The notes: generated by a model from the sequence alone, not told the origin. A stretch of DNA of 64,000 bases from Mikania micrantha (GCA_009363875.1 CM018691.1:121645404-121709403); one strand, 5' to 3'. Counted from the stretch's first letter, positions 23,662-35,030 are shown. Translations and numbers: made by a program.

Positions 23662-23725
23662 GATATACCGAAAATAGCTTATATATAGGGCTCACTCTCG
23701 CTGCCCACCACCGTTTCGGTATACC
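23662..23725 (-). promoter_or_regulatory. TATA module with inverted arms, leader copy 1
   Basis: The minus strand reads GCCCTATATATAAGC about 220 bp upstream of the gag start. Arms GATATACCGAAA (23662-23673) and TTTCGGTATACC (23714-23725) are complementary at 11 of 12 positions. The inner block is nearly the same as in the LTR copy at 18646. It could be an internal promoter or an RNA hairpin. Confidence 0.5.
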
Positions 23726-24164
23726 ACGATCATGCCCTTGCTAGCATTTGGCAACACGTTTGTACTGATTTCCATGTGTTTTCCATTGATTAAGAATCCC
23801 ATGATCTTTGATCAACTTGAACTATGATTGATTCCATGATTGAACTATGATTATGTTATGCGTGCACCTACTAACAGTTGTTAACATGTAGAACTAAGTC
23901 ATACGTGTGTTCTACACTTTCCTGTTAACTTATGCCAGTAAGTACTAATGATGTAATCACTTAAGAATTTCACTTAAGGTTTACATTTATGATATGTTCA
24001 CAACTTGGTTGATTCACCATAATGTCTGGTTCATCCAAGTTTGAATTTCATTATGATTTGATTCCCCAATGATTGTTTCCCAAATGATTGTATCCCATGT
24101 GTTTTGACTAATGTTCCATGTGTCCAGTTGATCCTGAATCCTCACTCCAAATACAAACGCCGGA

Positions 24165-24230
24165 TTTCCCCTAACATACTGAAATAAGCTTATATATAGG
24201 GTAAGCTCTCACCGACCCACCACTTACCTC
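24165..24230 (-). promoter_or_regulatory. TATA module, leader copy 2
   Basis: On the minus strand CCCTATATATAAGC is read at about 24188-24201. It is flanked by a GTGGTGGGTCGGTGAGAGC-like block resembling copy 1 at 23662-23725. It is more diverged, and its inverted arms are weak. Confidence 0.45.
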
Positions 24231-24544
24231 AACACGTCAGCGTTAATCCGTCGTCTATATTTGGGGCTAAGATTCCAACTGTCGATTGATTATGATTATC
24301 CCATGATTTCCTCTTGTTCCTTGATTCTGTTTATGATTGTGTAAACCATGGTCCTTAATTTACTAGAAACTAAGACCTTAGGTTTATGTATATGTGTCCT
24401 AGGTTAATCAACCTAGTTTCCCAATACTTAAAGTACTGAGCATAATGATTTCCTGTGAGAACTTCAACTAAAGAATACTGTTACACAGATTCTAAGTTAT
24501 AAAGTTCCTATGATAATGAACACCTGATAATGATAACAATGATA

Positions 24545-25075
24545 ACAATGACAAGGATTTCAAATCAAGACTCTAAATTAATAGATCTTGACATTTGAAT
24601 TCCTATAATGAATATGACAAGGATTTCAAATCAAGAATCTAAATTAATAGATCTTGACATTTGAATTCCTATAATGAATATGACAAGGATTTCAAATCAA
24701 GAATCTAAATTAATAGATCTTGACTTTTGAATTCCTATGGTAAATATGACAAGGATTTCAAATCAAGAATCTAAGTTAATAGTTCTTGACTTTTGAATTC
24801 CTATACTGAATGTGACAAGGACTTCAGATCAAAGATAACAATCTTTGCCTCTAAATCCCATAATGAATATGACAAGGATCTTAGATCAAAGATACTAAAT
24901 AATAGATCTTTGCCTCTAAATCCCATAATGAATATGACAAGGATCTTAGATCAAAGATACTAAATTAATAGATCTTTGCCTCTAAATCCCATAATGAATA
25001 TGACAAGAAATTCATATCAAAGATACTGAAACTACAGATCTTTGCCTCTGAATTTCTATAATGATCTCTGTGTGA
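24545..25075 (-). repeat. 66-bp tandem repeat in the leader of A
   Basis: The word ACAAGGA recurs at 24551, 24617, 24683, 24749 and 24815 (66 bp apart), then at 24872, 24937 and 25003. Units read GACAAGGATTTCAAATCAAG, then AATCTAAATTAATAGATCTT, then GACATTTGAATTCCTATAATG. The later units have CTTTGCCTCTAAATCCC instead. Each contains the inverted pair AAGA...TCTT around an AAATTAATAG core. Confidence 0.92.
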
Positions 25076-25375
25076 GAATTTCAGATCAAGGATACTAAGA
25101 ATACAGATCCTTGCCTCTGAAATCCTTAAATGCATATGTGTGAGAATTTAATTCGGTTTCTAAAATTATAGAAGTCCGATTCAAATTCCTTGACTCGATG
25201 TCTAATCTTAGAAAAATGTCCCTAAGATCTTTCAAGCTTATTGTAGACTTAATGCTCACTTAAGTTACTTAGATCCTAAGTATCCTCAAGCCTATAGCAC
25301 TTAGTCCTATTGGGTAGCTTAGGTTATAGTCTAGGTCATTAAACATTGGGTTTTTTCCTAGTTCTCTACAACCTT

Positions 25376-25388
25376 GGCTCTCATACCA
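25376..25388 (-). other. Primer binding site of A
   Basis: The minus strand reads TGGTATGAGAGCC, three bases from the 5' LTR. It matches the usual plant initiator-Met-tRNA primer site TGGTATCAGAGCC at 12 of 13 bases. Confidence 0.88.
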
Positions 25389-25391
25389 ACC

Positions 25392-28300
25392 TGTCACACC
25401 CCTGCGCCGCGTGCGGAATCCACGGCGCGGTGACGTATGAACAGTTGATTCATGCACAAGTATTGAATAAGAAAAACCACAATGGATTACTATGTTTCAT
25501 AATGTTAAGACAACTGTTTAGTTACAGACAACTATCTACCAAAATAAAGACAACTATAGACCCAAAATATAGTTACAAAAGAAGACTTCAAACAAGACAA
25601 TCAAACAATTAGGATTTAGTGAGTTTCTATTCCATCCTAGCATGTTTCTTCATCTTGTTCTATCTTAGAATGGTCTCCTTAGTTGTCCCTGAGAATGTCT
25701 TAAACCTGATTACCTGAAACACGTGAAAAGTAACTGTCAACTACAGACGTAGTTGGTGAGAACAATAGGTTTAAGCATTTGTAAACATGAGTATATGATA
25801 TAAGACATAGGTAAGTTAAAGCATCATAAGATTCACACGGATGAGCTGTAACCCAAACTAACATCAAGTAAGAAAATGAGTGTAAACAGTCCAATCATTG
25901 TTCGCACGACAGCCAATAATATCAAGTCCCAAACCACGTTTGGAGTTAGATAATACGTCAGCAGTTTTGATAACCATATGACACCAGACCTGCAGTTGGC
26001 TTTTAAAAGCAAATTTAAAAGCCAACTCCATCCTGGATAAGAAAACAATGACACCAGACCTGCAGTTAGCTTTTAAAACAAATTTAAAAGCTAACTCCAT
26101 CCTGGATAAGAAACAATGTGTCCGCTTTCCCTTGTTGTGATCACCCAGTACTAACGCTAATGAATGTGATACTTGATGGGTTTATAAGTTTGTTTACAAC
26201 AATGGACACCATGTTTATGAATCTTACTTTAACCGGATGTGTTAATGTCTTATTGAAAACCTGGATTTAACTCCACGAGTTGAATCCTTTGTTTATGTAA
26301 CATGAAAATGAATCCCTTGATTTGATTACCATGATGTGAACCATATGATTTGAATACCATGAAATGAACCATTTGATTTGAATACCACAAAATGAACCAC
26401 TTGATTTGAATACCACAAAATGAACCACTTGCTTTGAATACCATGATATAATGACCTTGTGTAACAACAAGGTTTTTAACAAAAGAAAGAGTTTATGAAA
26501 TCATTTATTTAAAATGTTTATCCTTCAAAAGAACATTTGAGTAAAACTGTTATAAAACATTTCAAGAAAACATTATAAAATCCTTTTTAGTAATAAGGGT
26601 TTAATAGTAAATAATTCCTTTAAAACAGTTGACAATTTCCTTAAACAGTTGAAGAATCACTTGGGTTCATAGGATAAACCTGTAATGTTTATGAATACAC
26701 ATAAACTGTGCAATGAAACAAGATTGAAATAGCGGTTTTTGATCACGTGTTCCACCCCAAAACAGTTATAAAACAGTAAAAGAGGGGCTAAAGTTCTCAC
26801 CTGTCTGCAGTAGACTCTGAACTAAAACAGATAGCAAGTAGCAAACAGGACTTCTAATTGTTTCCTATAACATTGTAATCATACATAAGATATAGGATTT
26901 ATAATTGTATAGACTTTGATTCATTGATTGACTTGTGTTCACTTGAACTTGTTAAACTTGATTACTTGATTGATCATGGGTTCAAGAAACTTGTGAAATG
27001 TTCTTTTGTATGATAACTTGTTTGTGTGCCACATATGTTTAAGTGTTTGATAAACCATTTGATAACATGAGTTGTGAAAAGCTGTTCCAATTGTTTTAAG
27101 TCTTGTGATTGTGAATTGATCTTCATGATTATTGTTAAGTTTCTCACTTAACCCATTTATGATCAATTCACAATTGTCATAGTCGAGGGTCTCACATTGG
27201 GCCTTAAGCCCATGAAACCATGATGGTCCTTAAACCGAGTCCATGGGCCAATTAGGTTAATGGTGAGCCTAATGGGCTTGGATCAGGCCTAAGAATTTAA
27301 TTGGGTCCACTAATGTGTATGTAACCCACACAAGTTTCCAAGACAATATCGGGCCAATTAAACCATAATGGGCCAATTTAACCCTATTGTGCTTAGTTGA
27401 AACCTATGGGCCAAGTGCTAATGAAATTGGGCCTTGAAGAACCGGATTGGGCCTAATGGGTTTGGGCTGCCACCTTAGGCAGCGAACCCTCTACTTTCCC
27501 TCTCAAGGTTCGGCTATGATGAGTCCATAGTTAGCCTACTAGATCCACGAACCATGCAGAGGTTCGGCTCTTTGATGTGAGGTGTGGGTTCGTTCCTAGG
27601 TTCCAAGGCTCGGCAATAATAACAGAACCATGTAGGGTTCGTCAATATAGGGTTCATGTAGGCTTCCTATAGTTCGGCATGCATGATGGTTCGTTTGATT
27701 CGTCCTAGGTTCGCCAGGATCTAAGGTTCGTCGACCATAACCATCAAAGGGTTCGCTTGATCATGCCACGAACCACGCAGGGTTCGTGGCCTATCCAAGG
27801 TTCGTGAAGGCTCGTGACTGATCCAGGAGGGTTCGGCTGTGCTTACACGAACCATGCAAGGTTCGTGAAACTCCTCAAGGTTCGTTGATGGCGACTAGGG
27901 TTCGTGGAATGCAAGGATGCTCGGCACAGGCTCGTGGGAACCTTCTGGGTTCGGCTGATAACCCCACGAACCATGCAGGGTTCGCCATTCAAAGGAAAGT
28001 TCGGCCGTAGGGTTGATCAGGGTTCGGCCGCCGAACCTGTTACCAGCTTCATCTCCATCATCGAACAACTGGATCCAGACCTTGATTCATGCTATCCAAG
28101 CATCAGGAATTGTTACTATGGGTGCGAAAATGGAAGTGGATTGCTAGATTCGGCCGAGGGTCGGGTTTATACAAGAACACACAAGAAAACCCTAATTCCC
28201 GAAACTTCCTTGGATCATACCTCGTTTTTGGCTGGATGGAACTGCGATATTCTTGTACTTTCGTGTAGAGAACGTTGAGAGCTTCGCTTGGGTTCGAGAA

Positions 28301-29091
28301 TCACCGAAATCCGTCGAGAAACGAGCGAGATATTCACGTTTGAAGGTCGGTTTTCTAGAGAGAGAGGGTGAACGGTTTTGTAGTGAGAGAAAGGGTTGTT
28401 GAGGAATTAAATGAGGTTTTAAGCCTTGTTCAAGGCTTTTATAGTCCGTGTAGTATTCGGGTCCGTTTCGGTCGCTCGGTTTGCGTTTCCGGAACGTAAC
28501 GCGTATTTTACGCGGTTTTAAATTAAAAAGAGTTATTAAACTCATTAAAATGATGAGTTTCAAAATTGTAAAAATATAAAATAATTAATTTAATTATTTT
28601 ACTCTTCGTGTGTTGCCGGATCGTTAAACATTCACAATTTACGTGTATACCCGCAATCGCGTACGTTTTCCGATCGTATTAAAATATTTAAAGTCGTTTA
28701 ATCATAATTATAAGTTCAACATTCGTATCATTATGGATCGTCACCCATAACTATACTCAGTCTCGCTTACAGATTACGATTTTTGTTGAATTTATTAATT
28801 GTTATAATATTCGTCTCGACACTACGCACTAACACTAACCTGTTACACCGAACGCAGTATATATATAGGGCTCACTCTCGCTGCCCACCACTGTTTCGAT
28901 ATAACCAGTTACTGCTCTTGCCTAGTGTAATCGACTGTAATAAATAATAAATACTTGTTTTCTGATTACTAAGATCCTGTAACACACAAGCACACATTTT
29001 GAACATACGAATCACATTGATGAACTGAACCATGAATGGACACTGTTCTAACACTGTTTACAACTACATGACTATATGCACAAATGTTACA
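25392..29091 (-). repeat. 5' LTR of gypsy A
   Basis: It is 3700 bp and nearly identical to 15177-18879. Differences I can see are at about 25475, 25899, 25912, 27692, 27871, 27918 and 28241, plus two indels. Being the upstream copy in element orientation, it holds the promoter that would start the genomic RNA (TATA at 28858-28870). The target duplication GTATG follows at 29092-29096. Confidence 0.95.
28858..28870 (-). promoter_or_regulatory. TATA box of the 5' LTR of A
   Basis: The minus-strand CCCTATATATATA lies about 220 bp downstream of the LTR start. If used, the RNA start would fall near 28830. That makes U3 short and R plus U5 about 3.4 kb long. Confidence 0.6.
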
Positions 29092-30045
29092 GTATGTACG
29101 TTTCAAACAAACTAACATACGTGTGTTGACATGTATGTGATTACGAATACGATTTGACATTCCCAATAACACAACATTATTGTTATAAAACAGATTCTTC
29201 TTAGAAGATTCTCTACGCTATATTTTAAACACTCAATCATTCTATTTGCTATCTAAGGTGCGTACACGGCCCCTTTTTACATTTTACTGTTTTGGGGGAG
29301 AAAACATGTGCAAACAAACATTTTAGATACATATCACTTGCATGATTTAGCTATTTACGATAAGTGCGAACATAACATTTCAAGTCCTTACATATCGAAC
29401 CGTTTAGTTTGCCGTAGTGCAAAGTGTGGTAGTTGAAGATAGATCTATTGGGTTAGACAAACCTCACTTGGTAGATTGTAGGTCTACACAAGTGTTTAAC
29501 TAGCCAATTCAAACATTACTATTGTTTGTGCTAGACAATAGTGTAAAGGCAAATTACATTCTAATAGTCAGCTTCGGTTTCGACCGCTTATGTAAATAGT
29601 ACAAATGACTAGCTATCATGACTATGCATGTGTGATTATGTTATCTGCAAACATTTCGTTTCAAACAGTTGTTCAAACATTTGTGACTATTCAAACCTGT
29701 GTATGCACCAACCTTTGTGTTTACTTGATTTACATGTTTTCTCAGGACACTAAAGCACAAGTAAGGACAAGCATGGACTAGGATGTAGAGTCTCATGCAT
29801 ACATTTTAATTCATGTGTTTTAAATTTGATTATTTAAGACTTTGAACTTGTAATTTATGTTTTACAAACCATTACGTTTTGTTATTTGTTTTAAAACGCT
29901 TCCGCAAACTTTGGTATTACAGTTTAGACCAAATTTATGTTTGAAAATCATATAGAGGTCTTTCGCTGTGTCTAATGACTGAGATGCTGGTTTGTCATGC
30001 CCTAAACGGTATGATTCCGTTAGTTAAAATTTGGGGGGTGTGACA

Positions 30046-30692
30046 GGAGCAATATAACAAACATTATTAAGATCAGCAAAGAGACAAGCCATGACAAACC
30101 TAGGATACATTAGAAACTTAGGGCTTTTCTGGTGATGTACCAGATGATCAAAGATTATTTGTGACAAGTTGACCTTTTCGTTGGACAGAATAGCATACAT
30201 GCCATATTGCATGTCATATGGCATTTCTCCCCAACTCGTCGACTTTTGAGAAAGACACTGTAAAATCGTGTGATAGAGGAACTTGTACTTAGGGCAGAAG
30301 AAAGCTTTGTACAGGGTCCTGTTTTTCAGGTCACCCTAATAATCACACTGTACAAAAGCATTATGGAGAAGTTTTAAAGAAACAGTTGTGGGAGCCTCGG
30401 TGTCGTTCAAATTTAGGGCAACACTTATTTTGGAGGGGGTGAGGGTGACTCGTTGACCAGTGACCACCGAAGCGATGCTTTCAACAAAGTCATCTTTTGT
30501 CTCCAAGGAGGAGTTTGCCCAAAACTGGTTTAGAGCAACTTCCGAGATAATAGGATTTAGGATGAGAGCAGTATGGACGAAGGAGTTTACCATAATGTCG
30601 ATTGCTTCGTTGTAGTGAGGATACTCAGAAGATTTAACAAGGTAAGCTCCGAGGTTGTGGATCGGCTTGATTTTTAAAGCTTCAGATGCCAT
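30046..30692 (-). pseudogene. Third ORF of copia C, N-terminal part (function unknown)
   Basis: The likely start is ATG at 30692-30690 in the good context GCAAAATGG, giving MASEALKIKP. The frame stays open to the duplication at 30046 except for one TAG near 30336. It carries a mostly helical region with the blocks FW-x-N-S-S, QCLSQKSTSWGEM, NLSQIIF and KFLMYPRF. The same blocks at nearly the same spacing occur in the plus-strand frame at 49775-50340 (QCLSGRKGG, NFSRMIF, RFLEFPRF), so this is a protein family and not a chance frame. I see no signal peptide or catalytic motif. It lies about 1 kb downstream of the RNase H stop of C. The frame continues at 13249 once LTR X is removed. Confidence 0.75.
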
Positions 30693-31727
30693 TTTTGCGA
30701 CGATGAACACCGAGCAGTTATGAGCGCAAAGTGTGAGTACAAATCTTTGCTTTAAATTTAGAGAGTAAGAGATGAGGAAGTTTAACCGTTCGCACACAAG
30801 GGCGGTTTCAAAAATAAAAACTTCCACTACTTATAACTCACCAAAAGTTTTACCATAGGGTTTTTACCCATTGGACAAGCCTGTGAGCAAGAGAGAGAAG
30901 AACAAACGACAAAGGAGTACGTTCATGCACACCCTGAAGTACAGACAAAGCTTTGTAAGGAATGAAGCCTGGTCCAATGCCGTTTCACCATTATCATGAG
31001 CATCAATCTCAGACGGAATCAGTGTAAGTGTGTCGTGCCAGGCGACATGCCTGACAAGCAGTTGTCCTTCGCCATGAGCAGCCTTCAGAAGATTTGAATT
31101 TGAACAAAGGGTTTTCTTTATCAAAAGAAGATCAAGAAACATCGTTAAGTTATTGCGAAGGAACTGAAGAACTTAAGAGTGTAACCACTGATATAAATAA
31201 GATCAGTGGTCATTAGAGAGAACAAGGCTAGAAAGGTAAAATGCGAAGATATTATCGAGCCGTGAGAACAATTAATGAGGGTCAATTCAATTAATCGTAG
31301 GGGGTCTAATCTTGTAGAGCGATTAGTGACGGTCAAATCAGACGTTAGTCTCAAGAATTAGTTAACTATAGAGAAAAGAAGTTAACAACAGAAGAGATTT
31401 TTTTTAACATCAGAAGAACCTTATCCTCGGAAGCAAAGTAACCATGGATAAGTGATGAGGTTAAAAGTCTCGGAAGGAAAAGAGACATCAGAAGTGAAAT
31501 AAACCACGGAAGGTTTAAAATGTAACAACAGAAGTTTTAACCGCGGATAGATATGAAACAGTGGTTATCATAACCACTGAACCTATCCGTGTTATGGGAT
31601 AACCACTAAGAGAGGCCAAGGTTGCTTCATCAGTGGTTTATCAAATATCTGTTGTTTGGATAATCATTGAAGGTTATCCTTTTATATTTATTTAAAGGTT
31701 TAAGAAACACATTCTTAGCCATGTTTA
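30693..31727 (-). other. Spacer between pol and third ORF of C
   Basis: I recognise no gene here. Two short minus-strand frames (30864-31142 and 31145-31354) have no familiar motifs. From 31405 to 31680 the sequence is dense in CGGAAG and in AACCACT/AGTGGTT words, including the palindrome-like GTGGTTATCATAACCAC near 31561. It may hold a promoter for the third ORF, but that is speculation. Confidence 0.5.
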
Positions 31728-32477
31728 TTAGCTCATATTTATCATTCCCAATTTGGCCACAAACTTAGAATAGGTTGAAGTATCCAAGGGTTTGGTAAAT
31801 ATGTACGCTATTTGGTCACTTGTAGAGACATATTCTGGGACAATTAGTCCCTTTTCAAAACAGTCTCTAATGAAGTGATGCCTTATTTCTATGTGTTTGG
31901 TTTTAGAATGGTAGACAGGATTCTTTATTATGTTTTTGGCAGCTTCATTGTCTATTAAGAGGGGTGTCTTTAGTTTAGTTATTCCAAAATCCAGCAGTTG
32001 GTATTGTAACCAAAGGATTTGGGCAGTGCAATGGGCTGTTGCAATGTACTCAGCTTCAGCAGTTAAATTTGACACCGACAATTTCTTTTTGCTTTGCCAT
32101 GACACTAAGCAATTTTCAAAGAACTGACATCCTCCCGAAGTAGACTTTCTGGTGAGCGAGCATCCAGCATAATCACTGTCTGAAAAACCAACAAGCTTAG
32201 AAGTTTGATTAGCAGGATACCAGATACCTAGCACAGGAGTGCCTTTAAGATATCTGAGAATCCTCTTCACAAATGACAAATGGGATTGTTTGGGAGCAGA
32301 CTGGTATCTTGCACAGACACATGTTGCATACATGATGTCTGGCCTTGATGCAGTAAGATACATCAATGATCCAATCATGCACCTGTAGAGGGTTTGATCT
32401 ACAGGTTCACCATTTTCATCTGGACTTATTCCTGGACTTGTTGCCATGGGGGTAGAGATTATTTTGCAATCATTCAT
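31728..32477 (-). pseudogene. Copia C: connection domain and RNase H
   Basis: It reads MIGSLMYLTASRPDIMYA, RILRYLKGTP, FSDSDYAGC, TAEAEYIA, a DNEAA block and HSKTKHIEIRHHFIRD, then ends GMINMS at the stop 1728 bases into the 30-kb mark (31728). All usual RNase H acidic residues are visible. It is cut from the palm domain by one stop codon at 32514-32516 (after NGTFIH, where Q is usual). Confidence 0.92.
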
Positions 32478-32513
32478 ATCAAATTTATTTAAAAGATCCT
32501 TTACATATTTAGA

Positions 32514-32834
32514 TTAATGAATGAAAGTCCCATTAGGGGTTTGTTTCACTTGGAATCCTAAAAATGTTTTTAGTTCACTTATAGCACTCATTTCAAACTT
32601 AAAAGACATTAATTTAGAAAATTGTTCACACGAGGGTTTTGTTGATCCAAAAATGATGTCATCGACATAAATTTGGACCAACAAAAGTTCCTTGTCTACC
32701 CTCTTGATGAACAAAGTCTTATCAACGGTACCCCGAGAAAATTTATTAGAAAGAAGAAATTGAGAAAGAGTGTCATACCATGCTCTGGGTGCCTGCTTCA
32801 GACCATAAATGCTTTGTCTAGTCTGTACACCCAA
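32514..32834 (-). pseudogene. Copia C: reverse transcriptase palm
   Basis: It contains YGLKQAPRAWYDTLS, the intact catalytic box YVDDIIFGS and the FEMSAISELKTFLG block. A frameshift near 32830 separates it from the PPGFDD block upstream, and a stop ends it at 32514. The active site itself is unharmed, unlike that of element D. Confidence 0.92.
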
Positions 32835-33157
32835 TCAGGATGATGAACATCATCAAACCCTGGAGGTTGACAAACATAGACTTCCTCCTTTATAGTCCCA
32901 TACAGGAATGCACTTTTTATATCCATTTCTTATACCTTTATATTATGGGATATAGCAAATGCTAGGAAGAGTCTGATGGCTTCTAGTCTGGCCACGGGAG
33001 CAAAGGTTTCATCATAATCGATGCGTTCCTCTTGGAAGTACCCTTGCACTACCAATCTGGCTTTATTTTTTATCACGATGCCTCTATCATATGTTTTATT
33101 TTTGAATACCCATCTAGTTCCGATAGGGTATTTTCCTACTGACAAGGGGCAGAGAAT
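32835..33157 (-). pseudogene. Copia C: reverse transcriptase N-terminal part
   Basis: The frame at 32930-33145 reads PIGTRWVFKNK, ARLVVQGYFQEERIDYDETF and APVARLEAIRLFLAFA. A stop at about 32930 precedes the EMDIKSAFLYG block and PPGFDD. Another stop lies at 33157-33159 between integrase and this part. Confidence 0.9.
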
Positions 33158-35030
33158 CTAAACATTTTGCCTTTTGAACTGTAATAGTTCATCTTGCATA
33201 GCCTCTACCCAATTATTATCTTTAAGAGCTTCCTGATATTTGGAATGCTTAACTTGGGACAAAAAGGCTGCATGAAGGCAGAAGTTTGAAATCTGGCTCC
33301 TGGTTTGAACACCTTTATTTAAATCACCTAAGATCTGCTCTAGAGGATGATTTCTGCTGAAGGGAATGGTGTCCAAACAGTTATTTGTAGAGGCAGCATC
33401 GGAAGAAGATAAGTTTTCAGTGGGGCCAGGAGAGTTTTCTGGTGAGGAAGTATGAACATGTTCAGGAACATCTATAGGTACATTATCCAAGGCTGGGGAT
33501 AAACGAGTAGATATTTGTTCATCTTGGTCTTGAGGATTTATTTGATAAGAAGGAATAGAGGTAAAGAATTTAGATACAGAACATTCCTCAAGAGAGGATA
33601 GATCTTCAGAGGTTTGACACAATTCTGAAGAAGGAGAAGAAGAAGGGGTAGAAGAAATGTAGGTGAAACTTTCAAGATCAAAGAGGTCATCAGGAGCACA
33701 TGGGAAAGAGGAAGTTGATGCAGATTCATTGAATTTGAAATCAATAGTTTCCTCAACAATTTTGGTCCTGAGATTGAAACCTCGGTAGGCCTTAGAAGTC
33801 TGAGAGTATCCAACAAAATATCTAAACTCAACTTTAGCAGCAAACTTGGATAAAGAGTCTTTTGTGTTCAAAATGAAATATGGACACCCAAAAACTATGA
33901 AGAAGGAAATGAGAGGCTTTAAGTTATGAAGGACTTCATAGGCAGTCTTGTTATGTCTCTTCACAATGTGAACTCTCTTTAAGACATAGCAAGCAGTGTT
34001 TACTGCCTCAGCCCAGAAGGATAAAGGTAATCCTAAGTCTGCCAGCATAGTTCTTGCAGCTTCAATAAGTGTCCTATTCTTTCTTTCCATAACTCCATTT
34101 TGAGTAGGAGTTCTAGGAACACTATATTGTCTGAGGACTCCTTTAGCGATGCAGAACTTATCAAGAACCTGATTCTTGAATTCAGTGTCATTATCACTCC
34201 TTATTGTCTTGACAGGAAGACCAAATTGTCTTTCATGTTGGGTGATAAGGGCAATTATTTTATCAGAAGTCTCATCTTTGCTGAAGAGGAAGAAGGTCCA
34301 GCAAAATCTTGAGTAGTCATCCACAACAACTAAACAATATCTCTTTCTTGCCAAACTGGCTACCTTCACTGGACCAAACAGATCCATATGAAGCAGATTG
34401 AGACAATTAGTTGTTTTGGATTCCTCAATAAACTTATGTGATGGTTTATGTTGCTTTCCCTTTAAGCAAGATTCACATTGACCTTCAAAGTGAAATTCTT
34501 TGGAAGGCAATCGTCTTACTAAAGAAAGGGTAGAAAGCTTATGAAGAGTTTGGTGGTTAAGATGACTAAATCTTCTGTGCCAAAGAGCGGTTTCAGAAGA
34601 TGATGCTTTGGCTATCAAACAAGTAGGAGAGGATGTTTGAAAATCAGTGGTCATGTCTACAACGTAGACATTTCCACTTCTTTTCGCCGTTAGCAAGGTG
34701 TGTTGATCAATTAAGATCTTTATTTTTGAATTTATTTCAGGAGAAAGAATTTTGCAGCTGTCCTTGGTGAAAAATGAACTAAAGTTCTTGTCAGCTAGTT
34801 GAGAAACGCTCAAGAGATTAAACTTGAGGTTTTCAAACAAGCTTACATCTTTGAAGTGCATTTTTCCACTCAGGACAGAACCAGACCCTACTATCCAACA
34901 CTTTGCATTATTTGCAAAGGAAACAGATCCTCCATTCTTTGGAATGAAGTTATTTAAAATGGATCTGCATCCTGTCATGTGCCTAGAGCCTCCACTGTCC
35001 ACATACCATAGATGATTTTGGTTTGAAGAA
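33158..35030 (-). pseudogene. Copia C: protease and integrase
   Basis: The open stretch begins after a TAG near 35033. The first residue of the 614-codon stretch is an internal GTG, not a true start. The protease site DSGGSRHMTG comes first. Integrase has the zinc-binding set H142, H147, C176 and C179 and the catalytic triad D207, D270 and E306, with 35 residues between the last two. Numbering is from the D of DSGGS taken as residue 2. A long acidic/Ser-rich tail and the ILGDLNKGVQTRSQ linker follow. This is the best-preserved part of C. Integrase would join the cDNA to the host chromosome. No catalytic residue is missing, so the stops outside it are what disable it. Confidence 0.95.

Larger units (their letters stand above)
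23464..25391 (-). other. 5' leader of gypsy A between primer site and gag
   Basis: The 1.9-kb untranslated leader has no long frame on the minus strand. It holds two further copies of the TATA module (near 23685 and 24195) and an array of about eight 66-bp units (24545-25075). Such long leaders occur in plant gypsy elements and may contain packaging or translation signals, but the sequence gives no direct proof here. Confidence 0.75.
15177..29091 (-). mobile_element. Complete Ty3/gypsy chromovirus element A (Tekay/Del-like)
   Basis: It is a 13,915-bp element with 3703- and 3700-bp LTRs, each running TGTCACACCCC...TGTTACA on the plus strand. The perfect target duplication GTATG lies at 15172-15176 and 29092-29096. 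Internal parts on the minus strand are a primer site (25376-25388), a long leader, one open gag-pol frame (23463 to 18913) and a polypurine tract (18880-18890). By eye the LTRs differ by about seven substitutions and two small indels (about 0.2%), so the insertion is recent. It landed in LTR X, which was itself in copia C. Long LTRs and a C-terminal chromodomain-like segment point to the Tekay/Del lineage. Nothing visible prevents it from being autonomous. Confidence 0.96.
13255..30045 (+). mobile_element. Solo LTR X, split by gypsy element A
   Basis: Its own sequence is 13255-15176 and 29097-30045, about 2.87 kb. It starts TGTGACAATCCGGC and ends AATTTGGGGGGTGTGACA. The duplication GGAGC flanks it at 13250-13254 and 30046-30050. 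The LTR at 59021-61787 is the same family on the other strand. No second LTR or internal region accompanies it here, so it is a solo LTR. It contains a 151-bp tandem repeat, a tRNA-like hairpin, and TTCGGTTTCGACCGC-type words in the right part. There are no genes of its own. Confidence 0.92.

Noticed and set aside
24545..25075. Regular repeats that might suggest a CRISPR array
   Set aside because: The units are contiguous without unique spacers and sit in a plant retrotransposon leader.
13255..30045. LTR X as one LTR of a full element with A as its body
   Set aside because: A has its own LTRs and its own duplication GTATG inside X, while GGAGC flanks X; the two are separate insertions.
33158..35002. 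An intact start codon for an integrase gene at 35002
   Set aside because: The first codon is GTG in the middle of the WYVDSGG protease motif; it is an open stretch of a polyprotein, not a gene with its own start.
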